Positions 1 to 10,677 are shown, counted from the stretch's first letter. The stretch: 19,196 nucleotides of DNA from Panacagrimonas sp052386745 (GCA_052386745.1 JBQTJW010000011.1:1-19196); one strand, 5' to 3'. A program made the numbers and translations. Notes: a model not told the origin generated them from the sequence alone.

Positions 1-125
1 GCGACAACGTCAAGGTTACCGTGGAACTGATCAACCCCATCGCCATGGAAGAGCAGGTGCGCTTCGCCATCCGCGAAGGCGGCCGCACCGTCGGCGCAGG
101 CGTGGTCACCAAGATTTTGGCCTGA
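1..125 (+). CDS. tuf: Elongation factor Tu, C-terminal end (partial)
   Basis: This is the last ~40 residues of EF-Tu, the GTPase that brings aminoacyl-tRNA to the ribosome. The visible frame begins at base 3 and contains the conserved domain 3 ending, with EEQVRFAIREGGRTVGAGVV followed by TKILA and a TGA stop at 123-125. The upstream part, including the GTPase domain, lies outside the window. A rho-independent terminator follows 23 bases after the stop. Neither rpsJ (the usual follower in the str/S10 arrangement) nor tRNA-Trp/secE (the usual setting of a second tuf copy) comes next, so this copy ends its transcription unit. Identity is very secure because the EF-Tu C-terminus is highly conserved. 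Confidence 0.97.
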   Translation, partial: DNVKVTVELINPIAMEEQVRFAIREGGRTVGAGVVTKILA

Positions 126-148
126 CCGACTGCACAGTTGCAGATAGA

Positions 149-174
149 ACGCCGCATTCGTGCGGCGTTTTTTT
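149..174 (+). terminator. Rho-independent terminator of tuf
   Basis: An 8-bp perfect stem, ACGCCGCA / TGCGGCGT, closes a TTCG tetraloop and is followed by a run of seven T including the last stem base. It lies 23 bases after the tuf stop codon. The rest of the gap to 319 shows no gene or further clear signal. Confidence 0.95.
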
Positions 175-319
175 GCCGAGAAGCTTGCATCAGTCACGCC
201 AGCGCCGGGTGCATGCAGGCGCCGAAGCGGGCGTCTCCTCTTTCTATCCCTCGATGCTCACGGAAGCCTGGGCAATCACCCGACGCGAGCGTTCGCATAT
301 TGGATGCGTCGCCAGCCGC

Positions 320-1222
320 TCAGGGGGCGAGGTCGAGCATCGCTTTTGCGTTGCGCGCGGCCAGGTGCGATTTCAGGCCCACGATGACGCCACACGCCGC
401 TACCACGCACATGCCGAGGGTGCTGATTCCATCGGGAAGGTGCCCAAAGACCAGCCAGCCCAGGAGACTGGCCCACAGCAGCTGGAAATACGTCATCGGC
501 GCGAGCGCCGAGGCAGTGGTCTGGCGGTAGGCCGCCGTGAACAGGAAGTGTCCCAGCCCGCCGGACGCGCCCACCAGCAGGAACAGCAGCGAGTGCTGCA
601 GGCCGGGGACCGGACCCTCCCAGAACCACGGCAGCGCCAGCCCGAAGATGACGGACCCGACGAGCGCGGTGTAGAACAGCATGGCGATGGTGCCCTCCGT
701 GGCCGCCAGCACGCGCGACAGCAGCTGGTAGGCGGCCATGACGGCGGCGCCCAGCAGGGCGATGGCGATCCCCACGGGGTCCATCACACCACCGGGGTGC
801 GCGATCAGGACAATTCCCGCAAACCCGACAATGGCCGCGATCCATTCCACGGGTCCCACGCGTTCCTGGAGCAGGGGCCCCGCGGCCACGACGACAAGCA
901 GCGGGGAGGCGAAGAGGATCGCCGTGGTTTCGGCAACCGGCATGCGTTGCAGGGCGAATCCTGCGCACAGGGTGACGGCGGCCAGGCAACCGCCACGCAC
1001 CAGCACCCAGCCGGTCCGGCGCGTCTGCACCAGCTGGCGGCCATGCCTCGGCGCGAACAGGGCCAGCATCAGCAGGCAGTGGATGATGTACCGCAGCGCT
1101 GCGATCACCGGCACGGGGTAGTATGACGTGAGGTACTTCACCGTCGTGTCCATGCAGGCAAACAGGAACAGCCCGCACACGAAAAGCAAAGCGCCGCCGA
1201 TGGGATGACGCGCAGGCTCCAT
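320..1222 (-). CDS. DMT superfamily (EamA-type) transporter
   Basis: This is an inner-membrane protein of the drug/metabolite transporter superfamily; the substrate cannot be told from sequence. From the ATG at 1222 it has 300 residues, the usual length. Two EamA repeats of about five membrane segments each are visible (roughly residues 8-140 and 150-285). Family features include PVAETTAILFASPLL (95-109) near the end of repeat 1 with LLQERVG after it, and APMTYFQLLWASLLGWLVFG (241-260) in repeat 2. The start is uncertain. An ATG at 1255 adds 11 residues but directly follows a perfect hairpin, and neither start has a clear Shine-Dalgarno. The residue-1 choice at 1222 fits the short N-terminus typical of the family. 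The gene stands alone: 205-265 bases separate it from the ABC ATPase gene upstream, and no terminator is visible after its stop. Confidence 0.85.
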   Translation of the reverse strand: MEPARHPIGGALLFVCGLFLFACMDTTVKYLTSYYPVPVIAALRYIIHCLLMLALFAPRHGRQLVQTRRTGWVLVRGGCLAAVTLCAGFALQRMPVAETTAILFASPLLVVVAAGPLLQERVGPVEWIAAIVGFAGIVLIAHPGGVMDPVGIAIALLGAAVMAAYQLLSRVLAATEGTIAMLFYTALVGSVIFGLALPWFWEGPVPGLQHSLLFLLVGASGGLGHFLFTAAYRQTTASALAPMTYFQLLWASLLGWLVFGHLPDGISTLGMCVVAACGVIVGLKSHLAARNAKAMLDLAP

Positions 1223-1261
1223 CTGGATGGTCCGGGCTCGATCGAAGGGCGGCATGGTACA

Positions 1262-1279
1262 AGCCCGCGACCGCGGGCT
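1262..1279. repeat. Perfect inverted repeat before the transporter gene
   Basis: AGCCCGCG and CGCGGGCT are perfect 8-bp arms separated by AC. The repeat ends 6 bases before the ATG at 1255 and 39 bases before the ATG at 1222 on the minus strand. It could be an operator, or an mRNA hairpin masking the upstream start. The remaining 1283-1487 stretch has no gene; it carries GGGCCGCGT twice about 15 bases apart, which may be chance in GC-rich DNA. Confidence 0.5.
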
Positions 1280-1487
1280 CACCCGCGCCGCGATGTAGAT
1301 CGTGCGGGCCGCGTCGATCCGGGCCGCGTGCGCGGCGTGGCGAGAAGCCTGCAGAACTGGTCGGGTCGCGCGTCGGACGGGTGGCCATCACGCATGCCGA
1401 AATGCCGCCGCGCACGTAACCGAGAGTCGATGCGGGGACGGGATTTTCTGGCGCCCTGCCCGGCCGGAATGCAGTGTCGCTCCCGGA

Positions 1488-2476
<989 letters not shown>

Positions 2477-2480
<4 letters not shown>

Positions 2481-2977
2481 TCCAGCAGCGAGCGGAGCAT
2501 CCACGCCGTCTTCTCGTGCACCTGGAGGCGCTGGGTGAGCAGGTCGGCGGTGGGCTCGTCGTGGGCCTCGTCGGCCAGCGGGAACACCGAGCGCGCCGTC
2601 TTCGCGCAGGCCTCGTGGCCCTTGACCAGCAGGCGGACCATTTCCATGGCCGGCGGCACGCCGTCGTCCTCCTGGATCGACGACAGCGCGACGTACTGGC
2701 GGTACGTGCCCGGCGCGGGAAAGCCGAGCGCGCGGATGCGTTCCGCCACCAGGTCCACGGCCAGCGCGGCCTCGGTGTAATGGGTTTCGAACATCAGGTG
2801 GAGGGTGTTGAACATCGGCCCCGTCACGTTCCAGTGGAAGTTGTGGGTCTTCAGGTACAGCGTGTACTCGTCGGCCAGCAGGCGCGACAGGCCCTCGGCA
2901 ATGGCCTTGCGCTGGTGCTTGTCGATGCCGATGTCGATCTCTGCGCCCGCTTCGTCCTTCTTCGTTTTCTTCGCCAT
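2477..2977 (-). CDS. dps: Dps-family ferritin-like DNA-protecting protein
   Basis: This is a 166-residue Dps protein, normally a 12-subunit shell that oxidises and stores iron using hydrogen peroxide and so shields DNA in starved or stressed cells. The ferroxidase ligands are all present in the family spacing: His48 (in HNFHWNVTGP), His60, Asp75 and Glu79 (in DLVAERIRALG). The lysine-rich N-terminus (MAKKTKK) resembles the DNA-binding tail of E. coli Dps, so this member may bind DNA directly; that is inference. The start at 2977 has a good Shine-Dalgarno (AGGG, six bases before ATG). It is the first gene of a two-gene unit with the ABC ATPase and is divergent from plsB across about 190 bases. 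I could not identify a confident OxyR or sigma-S site. Confidence 0.95.
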
Positions 2978-3170
2978 GTACTGCCCTATCGCGCCAGGTT
3001 GTGCGCGGCAACTTAGCGTGCACGGGGGACGAAGTGAAATCCGCCCGGTTCACCCGGCGCGCGCGTCGTGGTACCCGCCAGGCCCTTTCCCGAACCGGAC
3101 GTCAGGATTTCTTTAGACTGGGGCAAAAGTGCCGACCACGGCGCAACCCTGGGAGGAGAGTCGCGGACAG

Positions 3171-5660
3171 ATGAGGGTGCTCGTTTCCATTTTCTACTGG
3201 ATTGCGTGGCTGCTTTTTCTGCCGCTGAACCGGCTGATCAAGTACCGCGTGGGGCCGCCTTCGATCCGCGAGCAGCTTGCCCTCGACCCGGCCCGGCCCG
3301 TCGTGTACGTGCTCCCCACCCATTCGTGGGGCGACCTGTTCATGCTCGACCACATCTGCCGCAAGGAGGGCCTGCCCGTTCCGCGCCGCACCGGCAGGGC
3401 CTACCCCAGGCCCGACCGCCCCGGCGTGATGTACCTGACGGCGCTGCTGGAGACGCGCATCCGCAAGACCGAGCTGAGCGGCGTGGTGGAGCGCGCGGCG
3501 GCCGACCTCACGTTCGATGCGCAGATCGTGGCCGTGTCGGTGTTCTGGGGGCGCAATCCGGGGCAGGAAACCTCGCTGTTCAAGCTGCTGTTCGCCGACA
3601 GCGTGCAGGCCGGCATGGCGCGCAAGCTGTTCATCATGCTGGTGAACGCGCGCTTCGTGTACGCCAGTTTCGCGGTGCCCATGGGCTTCCGCGAATTCGT
3701 CGGCAAGGAGCCGGCCCCGGAAGTGGCGGTGCGCAAGCTGGGCCGGCTGCTGCACCTGTATTTCCTGCGTGCGCGCTCTGCCGCGCTGGGCCCGCGTCTG
3801 CAGGCCCACGGCGTGGTGATCCAGCAGCTGCTCGGTTCGGCCGGTGTGCGCGCGGCCATCGAGCAGGAGGCGCGCGATTCCCGGATCACCCTGGACGAGG
3901 CCACGCGCCGCGCGCGCAAGTGCGCGAACGAGATCGCGGCCAATTATTCGGCGGTGACCGTCCGCATCCTCGAGCAGATCTTCAGCTACGTGTGGACGCG
4001 CATCTTCCGCGGCGTGGAGGTCTACGGTGCCGAGCGCCTGCGCGAATGGGCGCAGGGGCACGAGATGGTCTACCTGCCGTCGCACCGCTCGCACGCCGAT
4101 TACCTGCTGATGAGCTACGTGCTGTTCCAGGCCGGGCTGGCGCCGCCGCACATCGCGGCCGGGGTGAACCTGAATTTCTGGCCAGTAGGCGGGCTGCTGC
4201 GCCGCGGCGGGGCGTTCTACATCCGCCGCAGCTTTTCCGGCGACAAGCTGTACACGGCGGTCTTTCGCGGCTACGTGGACGGGCTGATCGCGCGCGGCTA
4301 TCCCATCAGCTTCTACCCCGAGGGCAGCCGCAGCCGCACCGGGCGCCTGCTGTCGCCCAAGACCGGCATGCTGGGCATGGTGGCGGAGAGCGCGCTGCGC
4401 CAGACCGCGCGCAAGGTGGCGCTGGTGCCGGTGTACATCGGCTACGACAAGGTCTGGGAGCTGTCGAGCTACTTCAAGGAACTGCGCGGTGGCCAGAAAA
4501 AGAAGGAATCCGCGGCGGATCTCATCAAGGCCGGCAAGCTGCTGATCAAGTCCTTCGGCAAGGTCTACATCAACTTCGGCGAGCCGCTGCACCTGCAGGA
4601 CTACGCGGACAAGCATTTGCCTGGCTGGCGCGAGAGCCTGCGCGAGTCGCCGGACCGCGCGCCGCGGGACTTCAAGCCCTTCGTGCAGCGGCTGACGCTG
4701 GCCAATCACCGCCGAATCAATGCTTCGGCCGTGGCCAACCCCGTGGGGATCACCGCGGTGGCGCTGCTGGCCAGCCCGCAGCGCGCGGTGTCGGAGGCCG
4801 AGCTGATGGAGCAGATCGGGCACCTGGTGTGGCTGCTCAAGGGCCGGCCGTACAGCGAGACCTTCGCCATTCCGGAGATGTCGCCGCGCGCCATCGTCGA
4901 CTGGGCCGCGCCCATCGCCCGCGTGGCGCGCGTGCCGCATTCCTGGGGCGACCTGCTGGCCCTGGCCGACCGCGACGCCGTGCTGCTCACCTACGCGCGC
5001 AACAACCTGCAGCACCTGTTCGCGCTGCCCAGCCTGATCGCCAATTACTTCCGCACGCGCAGCGTCTTGTCCGAGGCGGTGGTGCTGGACGGCTGCCGTT
5101 CGCTCTACCCGTTCCTGCGCACCGAGTTCTTCGTGCGCTGGGAGCCGGCCGAAGCGGACGACGTGACCCGCGAAACCCTGCAGGTGATGACCGAGCTGGG
5201 CCTGCTCACGCGGCGCGAGGATGGCTTCCTGCTGCGGCCGGAGGTGACCTCGCCGCAGTTCTCCTCGCTGTCCATGCTCGGCCGCATCATGGGCGAAACC
5301 CTGGAGCGCTACTGCATGACCACCTGGCTGCTGGCCTTCGGGCAGCGCGAGAACACGCGCATCGCCCGCGGCGGCTTCGAGGAGGACTGCCGCCTGCTGG
5401 CGGAGCGCATGGCCGTGCTCACCGGCCGCGATTCGCCGGAATTCTTCGACAAGGCCCTGTTCAAGGGCTACCTCGACACCCTGATCGACATGAGCCTGAT
5501 CGCCGTGGGCGACGGGCAGACCCTGGTCATCGACCGCCGCATCGGCGAAATTGCCGAGCGATCGCTGGAACTCTTGTCCGACGAGTCGCGTCAGACCTTG
5601 CTCCAGCTCATTTCACGTCGCCCGGGCGCCACCCCGGCGATCGAAACGGCTCCGGTATAA
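3171..5660 (+). CDS. plsB: Glycerol-3-phosphate 1-O-acyltransferase PlsB
   Basis: PlsB is a membrane enzyme that acylates position 1 of glycerol-3-phosphate, the first step of phospholipid synthesis. The protein has about 829 residues (E. coli PlsB has 807). The acyltransferase motifs are clear: HRSHAD (His305 to Asp310, the HX4D catalytic pair), GGAFYIRRSFSG in block II, FYPEGSRSRTG (381-391) in block III, and VPVYIGYDKVWE in block IV. A hydrophobic N-terminal stretch (VLVSIFYWIAWLLFLPLN) probably contacts the membrane. The ATG at 3171 was chosen because GGAGGAGAG lies just upstream (3152-3160); a GTG at 3129 would add 14 residues and lie before that site. The gene is divergent from dps and followed 77 bases later by an FKBP gene on the same strand. 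The stop codon overlaps a TATAAT box. Confidence 0.96.
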   Translation: MRVLVSIFYWIAWLLFLPLNRLIKYRVGPPSIREQLALDPARPVVYVLPTHSWGDLFMLDHICRKEGLPVPRRTGRAYPRPDRPGVMYLTALLETRIRKTELSGVVERAAADLTFDAQIVAVSVFWGRNPGQETSLFKLLFADSVQAGMARKLFIMLVNARFVYASFAVPMGFREFVGKEPAPEVAVRKLGRLLHLYFLRARSAALGPRLQAHGVVIQQLLGSAGVRAAIEQEARDSRITLDEATRRARKCANEIAANYSAVTVRILEQIFSYVWTRIFRGVEVYGAERLREWAQGHEMVYLPSHRSHADYLLMSYVLFQAGLAPPHIAAGVNLNFWPVGGLLRRGGAFYIRRSFSGDKLYTAVFRGYVDGLIARGYPISFYPEGSRSRTGRLLSPKTGMLGMVAESALRQTARKVALVPVYIGYDKVWELSSYFKELRGGQKKKESAADLIKAGKLLIKSFGKVYINFGEPLHLQDYADKHLPGWRESLRESPDRAPRDFKPFVQRLTLANHRRINASAVANPVGITAVALLASPQRAVSEAELMEQIGHLVWLLKGRPYSETFAIPEMSPRAIVDWAAPIARVARVPHSWGDLLALADRDAVLLTYARNNLQHLFALPSLIANYFRTRSVLSEAVVLDGCRSLYPFLRTEFFVRWEPAEADDVTRETLQVMTELGLLTRREDGFLLRPEVTSPQFSSLSMLGRIMGETLERYCMTTWLLAFGQRENTRIARGGFEEDCRLLAERMAVLTGRDSPEFFDKALFKGYLDTLIDMSLIAVGDGQTLVIDRRIGEIAERSLELLSDESRQTLLQLISRRPGATPAIETAPV

Positions 5661-5661
5661 T
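5656..5661 (+). promoter_or_regulatory. Possible -10 box for the FKBP gene
   Basis: A perfect TATAAT overlaps the plsB TAA stop (5658-5660), 76 bases before the FKBP start. There is no recognisable -35 box at 16-18 bases, so the case rests on the -10 match and its position at the very end of plsB. Confidence 0.35.
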
Positions 5662-5737
5662 TGCGCGCCCTCGCGGGCAACCCCTTTCAGAACGACAGGC
5701 CGGCCGCCGCCGGCGTTCTCCACACCAGGAAGTTTTC

Positions 5738-6559
<822 letters not shown>

Positions 6560-6579
6560 GAGGCTTCAATGCGGTGAGA

Positions 6580-6608
6580 ACGGCCGGGCATCCCCCGGCC
6601 GTTTTTTT
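6580..6608 (+). terminator. Rho-independent terminator after the FKBP gene
   Basis: A 9-bp perfect stem, ACGGCCGGG / CCCGGCCGT, has a 5-base loop and runs into seven consecutive T. It lies 20 bases after the FKBP stop and between convergent genes. The minus-strand reading lacks a T tract, so it should act mainly on the plus strand. Confidence 0.95.
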
Positions 6609-6653
6609 GTCCGCTGCGGGCCTCAGGCGCTACGACGGGCGCCGCGCGTGCGC

Positions 6654-7838
6654 TCAGCGCGAGGCCAGCTCCAGCCCCTGCCGGTGCAGGCGGGTGGCTT
6701 CCTCGGCGTTGTGGGTTTGCTCGGCGAGGCGCGCCAGTTCCAGGTACGCGGCCGGCGTGGGATGCAGGCGGATCACCGCTTCGAGGTAGCTGCGCGCCTT
6801 GCCCCAGAGCTTGTTGGCGAGGCAGGCGCGGCCGGCGGTGATCAGCAGCTCGGGCTTCTCGCCGTACTGGGTGAGCCAGTGCTCGATGCTGGCGAGCTGC
6901 CCCAGCGGGTCGGCCGCATGCAGCTGCCCGAACAGGTTGGCCAGGTCCGCGTCCCACTGCGTGCTCAGGGTCGAGGCGATGAGCGCGGAAGCCTCCGCGT
7001 GCGCGTTCAGCCGGGCCAGGCCAGATGCGTATTTCAGGCGCAGGTCCGGGTCGTTCCTGAGCGCTGCCGGTGCGGCCTGCCAGACCTGCTTCAGGCCATC
7101 CAGCCGGGCCTCGTCCATTGCACCGTCCAGGCGCTCGCTCAGGGCGCGGACCAGGAGTTCGCGCCGGCGCATCGGCGGTGGGGTGCCGAGTTTCTCGGTG
7201 TGGGTCAGCAGGCCGTGCAGCTCGTTCCATTCCCCGAGCGCGGCGTGGCATTCGGCCAGCAGTTCGACCGGGTAGGGATGGCTGGGGTCCGCCTCGCGCA
7301 GGCCGAGCGCCGTGACCTTGGCCAGGGCGAACTCGCCGCGTTCGCGCTGGAGTTCGGCCCGGGTCAGGCCGGTGGCGAAGGCCAGCTGCGGCGCGCCGCG
7401 CGCGGCCAGTTCCAGGTAGTGATCGCGCCGCTCGGCCGCGCCCAGCCGCTGTGCCGCGCGCGCCGCGGCCAGGTAGTTGAGATGCGGGGCGCGGTGATCG
7501 GCCGCGCGGCGCACCAGTTCCACCTCCGCGTCCTGCCAGTGTCCTTCCAGCAGCTTGAGCAGGCCGGACTCGAACGACTCCAGCGCCCGCTCGGCGCGTC
7601 GCCGGCCGCCGAGGTGCAGCAGGATGACCGGCAGCCGCACCAGCCCCAGCAGCGCGCGCGCGCCGTAGGCCACCAGGGGCGCGCCCAGCAGCGCCGCCAC
7701 CAGTAGGGCCAGCAGCGAGGTTTCGATGGACCAGCCGCCGTAGTGGATCAGCACGTAGCCGGTGTCGGCGCGCAGGTAATAGGCCAGCGCCGCGCCCGCG
7801 GCCAGGGCCAGCAGCAGCACCAGCCAGGAGCGGATCAC
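6654..7838 (-). CDS. hemY: HemY, membrane TPR protein of the heme gene cluster
   Basis: This is a 394-residue HemY family protein. Two N-terminal membrane segments (~2-20 and ~40-62) flank the conserved TGYVLIHYGGWSIETS region of the HemY N-terminal domain. The rest is alpha-helical, with TPR-like repeats such as DAEVELVRRAADHRAP and ARSYLEAVIRLHPTPAAYLELARLAE. The gammaproteobacterial HemY is not the protoporphyrinogen oxidase that shares the name in Bacillus. Its exact role is unsettled, though it always travels with hemC/hemD/hemX and is linked to heme synthesis. The GTG start at 7838 overlaps the hemX stop as GTGA, and AGGA lies three bases before it. It is the last gene of the algZ-hemY run and converges on the FKBP gene. 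Confidence 0.88.
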   Translation of the reverse strand: MIRSWLVLLLALAAGAALAYYLRADTGYVLIHYGGWSIETSLLALLVAALLGAPLVAYGARALLGLVRLPVILLHLGGRRRAERALESFESGLLKLLEGHWQDAEVELVRRAADHRAPHLNYLAAARAAQRLGAAERRDHYLELAARGAPQLAFATGLTRAELQRERGEFALAKVTALGLREADPSHPYPVELLAECHAALGEWNELHGLLTHTEKLGTPPPMRRRELLVRALSERLDGAMDEARLDGLKQVWQAAPAALRNDPDLRLKYASGLARLNAHAEASALIASTLSTQWDADLANLFGQLHAADPLGQLASIEHWLTQYGEKPELLITAGRACLANKLWGKARSYLEAVIRLHPTPAAYLELARLAEQTHNAEEATRLHRQGLELASR

Positions 7839-8920
7839 CGGTCCTGCCGCGATGCGTCGAGCCGCGCCCGCAGCGCCAGCAGGCTGTGGCTGATGTCGGG
7901 CAGGGGCGGACGCAGGTCGAGCTTCTGCAGGCGATCCAGCTCCGCGCGCAGCGCGAGCACGCCCGGATCGTCGGCCTTGAACTCCGCGTCGAGCCAGGCG
8001 GCGGCCGAGCGCAGCGATTCGCGCATGGCCACCGACTCGCCGCGCAGCAGCGCCACCCGCGCGCCCTCCAGCCGCAGGGTGAGCACTTGGTAGACGGTGG
8101 CTTCGGCCTCGGGCGGCAGCAGGCGCATGGCGCGCGCGTTGTCTTCCTGGCGGAGGGTGAAGAGGGCGCCGGCGGCGTCGCGCACGGTGGCGACCAGTCG
8201 ATCCCAGCCTTCTTCTGATTTCGAGGCGGCGCTGCGGGCGGCCTCGCGCGCCGCGGGCGACTGGAACTGCGCCGGTGCATGCGCTGCCAGCGGCAGGCGC
8301 GGCGCACGCTCGATCAGGCTGCCCAGGGTCAGCGCCGCGGAGCCCAGGTCCACGGCCGGCACGGCGCGCAGGGCGGCAATTTCCCGTGCCAGCGCCTCGC
8401 GCACCGGAAACAGCTGCGGATCGGATGGCGCGGCGAGGCGGCGTTCGGCAATGTCGAGCGCGGCCAGGGCGCTGGCGGTGTCCCGGTTCAGCAGCAGCTG
8501 GTCGTTGGCGAGCATCAGCAGGTGCTCCACCGCAGCCAGCTGGAAGCGCGTGCGCCCGCCGGAGAGGTCTTCGCTGATGCGGCTCATCAGCTTCAGGCTG
8601 TCGTCGATGCGGGCCTGCAGGGCCGCGATGTCGGTGCCGTTGCGGTCGGACAGGCGCGAAAGATCGGCCTGCCGCGTGCGCACTTCCTCGGACTGCGATT
8701 GCAGCTCCGCGAGCTGCGCGCTGGCCCGCTGCTGCGCCTGCTCCTGCGCGGCGATGCGGGCATCGATCTGCCCATGCTGGAGCCACCACTGCCAGCCGAA
8801 GACCGCGGCCAGAACGATCGCCAGCACCAACACCAGGCCCAGCGCCAGGCGCCGCCGCCGGCCGCGCGGCGCTGCGGCGGAAGTGGACGCGGCGGGAACG
8901 TAAGGGGCTGGATCGCTCAT
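7835..8920 (-). CDS. hemX: HemX, single-pass membrane protein of the heme gene cluster
   Basis: This is a 361-residue HemX family protein. Database entries often call this family uroporphyrinogen-III C-methyltransferase, but no methyltransferase motif is visible, so I do not assign that activity. A short proline/alanine-rich cytoplasmic tail with RGRRRR leads into one membrane helix (~25-46). Next come a glutamine-rich coiled coil (~48-110) and a helical domain containing the family-typical QLAAVEHLLMLANDQLLL (~127-144). The topology suggests that most of the protein lies in the periplasm. It starts 36 bases after hemD ends and has no clear Shine-Dalgarno. Its stop overlaps the hemY start, so the two are probably translationally coupled. 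Confidence 0.88.
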   Translation of the reverse strand: MSDPAPYVPAASTSAAAPRGRRRRLALGLVLVLAIVLAAVFGWQWWLQHGQIDARIAAQEQAQQRASAQLAELQSQSEEVRTRQADLSRLSDRNGTDIAALQARIDDSLKLMSRISEDLSGGRTRFQLAAVEHLLMLANDQLLLNRDTASALAALDIAERRLAAPSDPQLFPVREALAREIAALRAVPAVDLGSAALTLGSLIERAPRLPLAAHAPAQFQSPAAREAARSAASKSEEGWDRLVATVRDAAGALFTLRQEDNARAMRLLPPEAEATVYQVLTLRLEGARVALLRGESVAMRESLRSAAAWLDAEFKADDPGVLALRAELDRLQKLDLRPPLPDISHSLLALRARLDASRQDR

Positions 8921-8956
8921 GGGTGCATCAGTGCAATGCCCGTTATCGAGGGGGTG

Positions 8957-9697
8957 TCAGAGCCACAGCGCCAGGGTGTTCACCCAGTCTTCGTCGGAAG
9001 CGCGTGGAGCGGCGTGGGCGTCGGCAAAGCCTTGGCGGCGCGCAAGTTCTACCACACGGACGCTCGGGACGACCAGCACGCGGGAAAGCAGCTGCGGACG
9101 CAGGTCGGCAGGCGTGAGGGCGTACAGGCGTTGCACGCCCTCGCCGCTGGTGCAGACGATGGCGTCCACCACTGCCACGGCAGCACGCCCCTGGTCGGGG
9201 GCGTGATCGACCGGTACCCGCCGGTACAGGTCGAGCCGCTGCACCTGCGCTCCGCGCGCACGCAAAGTGGTCTCGATGAGGTCGCGTCCGCCCACGCCGG
9301 TGCACAGCAGGAAGCGCGTGCCGTCCAGCTGCTGGAGCGCGGGATGGGCGAGCAAAGCCTCGCTGGTGTGATCGCCTTCCGGTGCCGTCGTCGGCGGATG
9401 GCCCAGCGCGCCCAGTTCGCGCGCGGTGGCGGCGCCGATCGCCCAGCCGGGCGCCCAGGAGCCGGGATCGAGTCCGGCCGCCGCGCGGACGGCGTTGGCG
9501 CTGGTGAACAGCCAGCCGGTCCAGTCGCGCGCGGCGTTCAGCACGGCGGCATTCGCGGCGGTGGAGCCATGCGGCTCGATCGCGAACAGCGGCAGCTCGA
9601 CCGGCTGCGCGCCGCGCTCGCGCAGCAATTTGGCGAGCGCCGAGTTCTGCCCCTGCGGGCGGGTGATGAGGATGCGGCGGCCGGCCAGTGACTTCAC
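8957..9697 (-). CDS. hemD: Uroporphyrinogen-III synthase
   Basis: HemD closes the linear tetrapyrrole hydroxymethylbilane into uroporphyrinogen III while flipping ring D, the branch point to heme, siroheme and cobalamin. The protein has 246 residues, the usual length. Sequence in this family is poorly conserved, but RRILITRPQGQN at the N-terminus, WLFTSANAVRA (~62-72) and VDAIVCTSGEGVQRLY in the second half (the two-domain hinge family pattern) fit well. Position directly after hemC settles the call. The start at 9697 is GTG, 21 bases after the hemC stop, with no strong ribosome binding site, so translation may rely on ribosomes finishing hemC. Confidence 0.92.
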   Translation of the reverse strand: MKSLAGRRILITRPQGQNSALAKLLRERGAQPVELPLFAIEPHGSTAANAAVLNAARDWTGWLFTSANAVRAAAGLDPGSWAPGWAIGAATARELGALGHPPTTAPEGDHTSEALLAHPALQQLDGTRFLLCTGVGGRDLIETTLRARGAQVQRLDLYRRVPVDHAPDQGRAAVAVVDAIVCTSGEGVQRLYALTPADLRPQLLSRVLVVPSVRVVELARRQGFADAHAAPRASDEDWVNTLALWL

Positions 9698-9718
9698 GCC
9701 CGCGCTCGCGAGGCCGCT

Positions 9719-10651
9719 TCAGGCGTGGATGCCGAGCGCCGCCAGGATGTCGCGCGCGCCGCGGGCGAGCAGGCGCTCGGCCAGCGCGATGCCGAGGTCG
9801 GCCGCGGCCGCGACCGGTCCTGCGATGTGGTCGCGGACCACGCGGCTGCCGTCGGGCGCGCCGACCATGGCATCGAGGCGCAGCGTGTCGCCGTCGATGA
9901 CCGCGTGGCCGGCCACGGGCACCTGGCAGGCGCCGCCCAGGCGCGAGTTCAGCGCGCGCTCCGCGGTCAGGCGCAGGGCGGAGGCGGGATCGTGCAGGGC
10001 GGCGAGGAATTGCGCCGTCCGGGAATCGTCCGAGCGCGCCTCGATGCCGATCACGCCCTGGCCGATGGCCGGGATGAAGCGCTCGACGTCCAGCGCCTCG
10101 CGGATGCGCGCTTCCAGCCCCAGGCGGCGCAGGCCGGCGCAGGCGAGCAGGATGGCGTCGAACTGTCCTTCGTCGAGCTTGCGCAGGCGGGTGCCGACGT
10201 TGCCGCGCAGCAGGCCGATCTTCAGGTCGGGCCGCATCGCGGCGAGCAGGGCCTGGCGGCGCAGGCTGGACGTGCCCACGCGCGCGCCTTCGGGCAGGCC
10301 GGCGAGCGAGCCGAAATGGTTGGAGACGAAGGCATCGCGTGGGTCATCGGCCTTCAGGAAGGCGACCAGCGAGAGGCCGTCCGGCTGATGCGCCGGAACG
10401 TCCTTCATGGAATGCACGGCGAGGTCGGCGCGGCCTTCCAGCATGGCCGTTTCCAGCTCCTTGACGAACAGGCCCTTGCCGCCGGCGCTCGCCAGCGAGG
10501 TGCCCAGCAGCTGGTCGCCGCGCGTGGTCATGGGCAGCAGCGCCACGTCCAGCGCCGGGTGCGCGGCGCGCAGGCGTTCGCGCACGTGCTCCGCCTGCCA
10601 GAGGGCCAGCGGCGATTCGCGGGTGGCAATGCAGAGTCGGCCGTTGGCCAT
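9719..10651 (-). CDS. hemC: Porphobilinogen deaminase (hydroxymethylbilane synthase)
   Basis: HemC joins four porphobilinogen units into hydroxymethylbilane on a covalently bound dipyrromethane cofactor. The protein has 310 residues. Key residues are present: the cofactor-bearing Cys242 in LGGACQVPVAG, catalytic Asp84 in HSMKDVP, Lys83, and the substrate-binding Arg131-Arg132 in GTSSLRRQALL. ATRESPLALWQA near the N-terminus is a family signature. The ATG at 10651 is the only sensible start, but no Shine-Dalgarno precedes it. It lies 53 bases after algR, and that gap holds a strong GC-rich hairpin, so its level may differ from that of the signalling genes upstream. Confidence 0.97.
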   Translation of the reverse strand: MANGRLCIATRESPLALWQAEHVRERLRAAHPALDVALLPMTTRGDQLLGTSLASAGGKGLFVKELETAMLEGRADLAVHSMKDVPAHQPDGLSLVAFLKADDPRDAFVSNHFGSLAGLPEGARVGTSSLRRQALLAAMRPDLKIGLLRGNVGTRLRKLDEGQFDAILLACAGLRRLGLEARIREALDVERFIPAIGQGVIGIEARSDDSRTAQFLAALHDPASALRLTAERALNSRLGGACQVPVAGHAVIDGDTLRLDAMVGAPDGSRVVRDHIAGPVAAAADLGIALAERLLARGARDILAALGIHA

Positions 10652-10677
10652 GGGGAGGCGCGGTCGGGCGGCGCGCG

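Noticed and set aside
3102..5015. Long minus-strand open frame opposite plsB
   Set aside because: GC-rich codon bias leaves antisense frames open; the translation has low complexity and no domain, while plsB is unmistakable.
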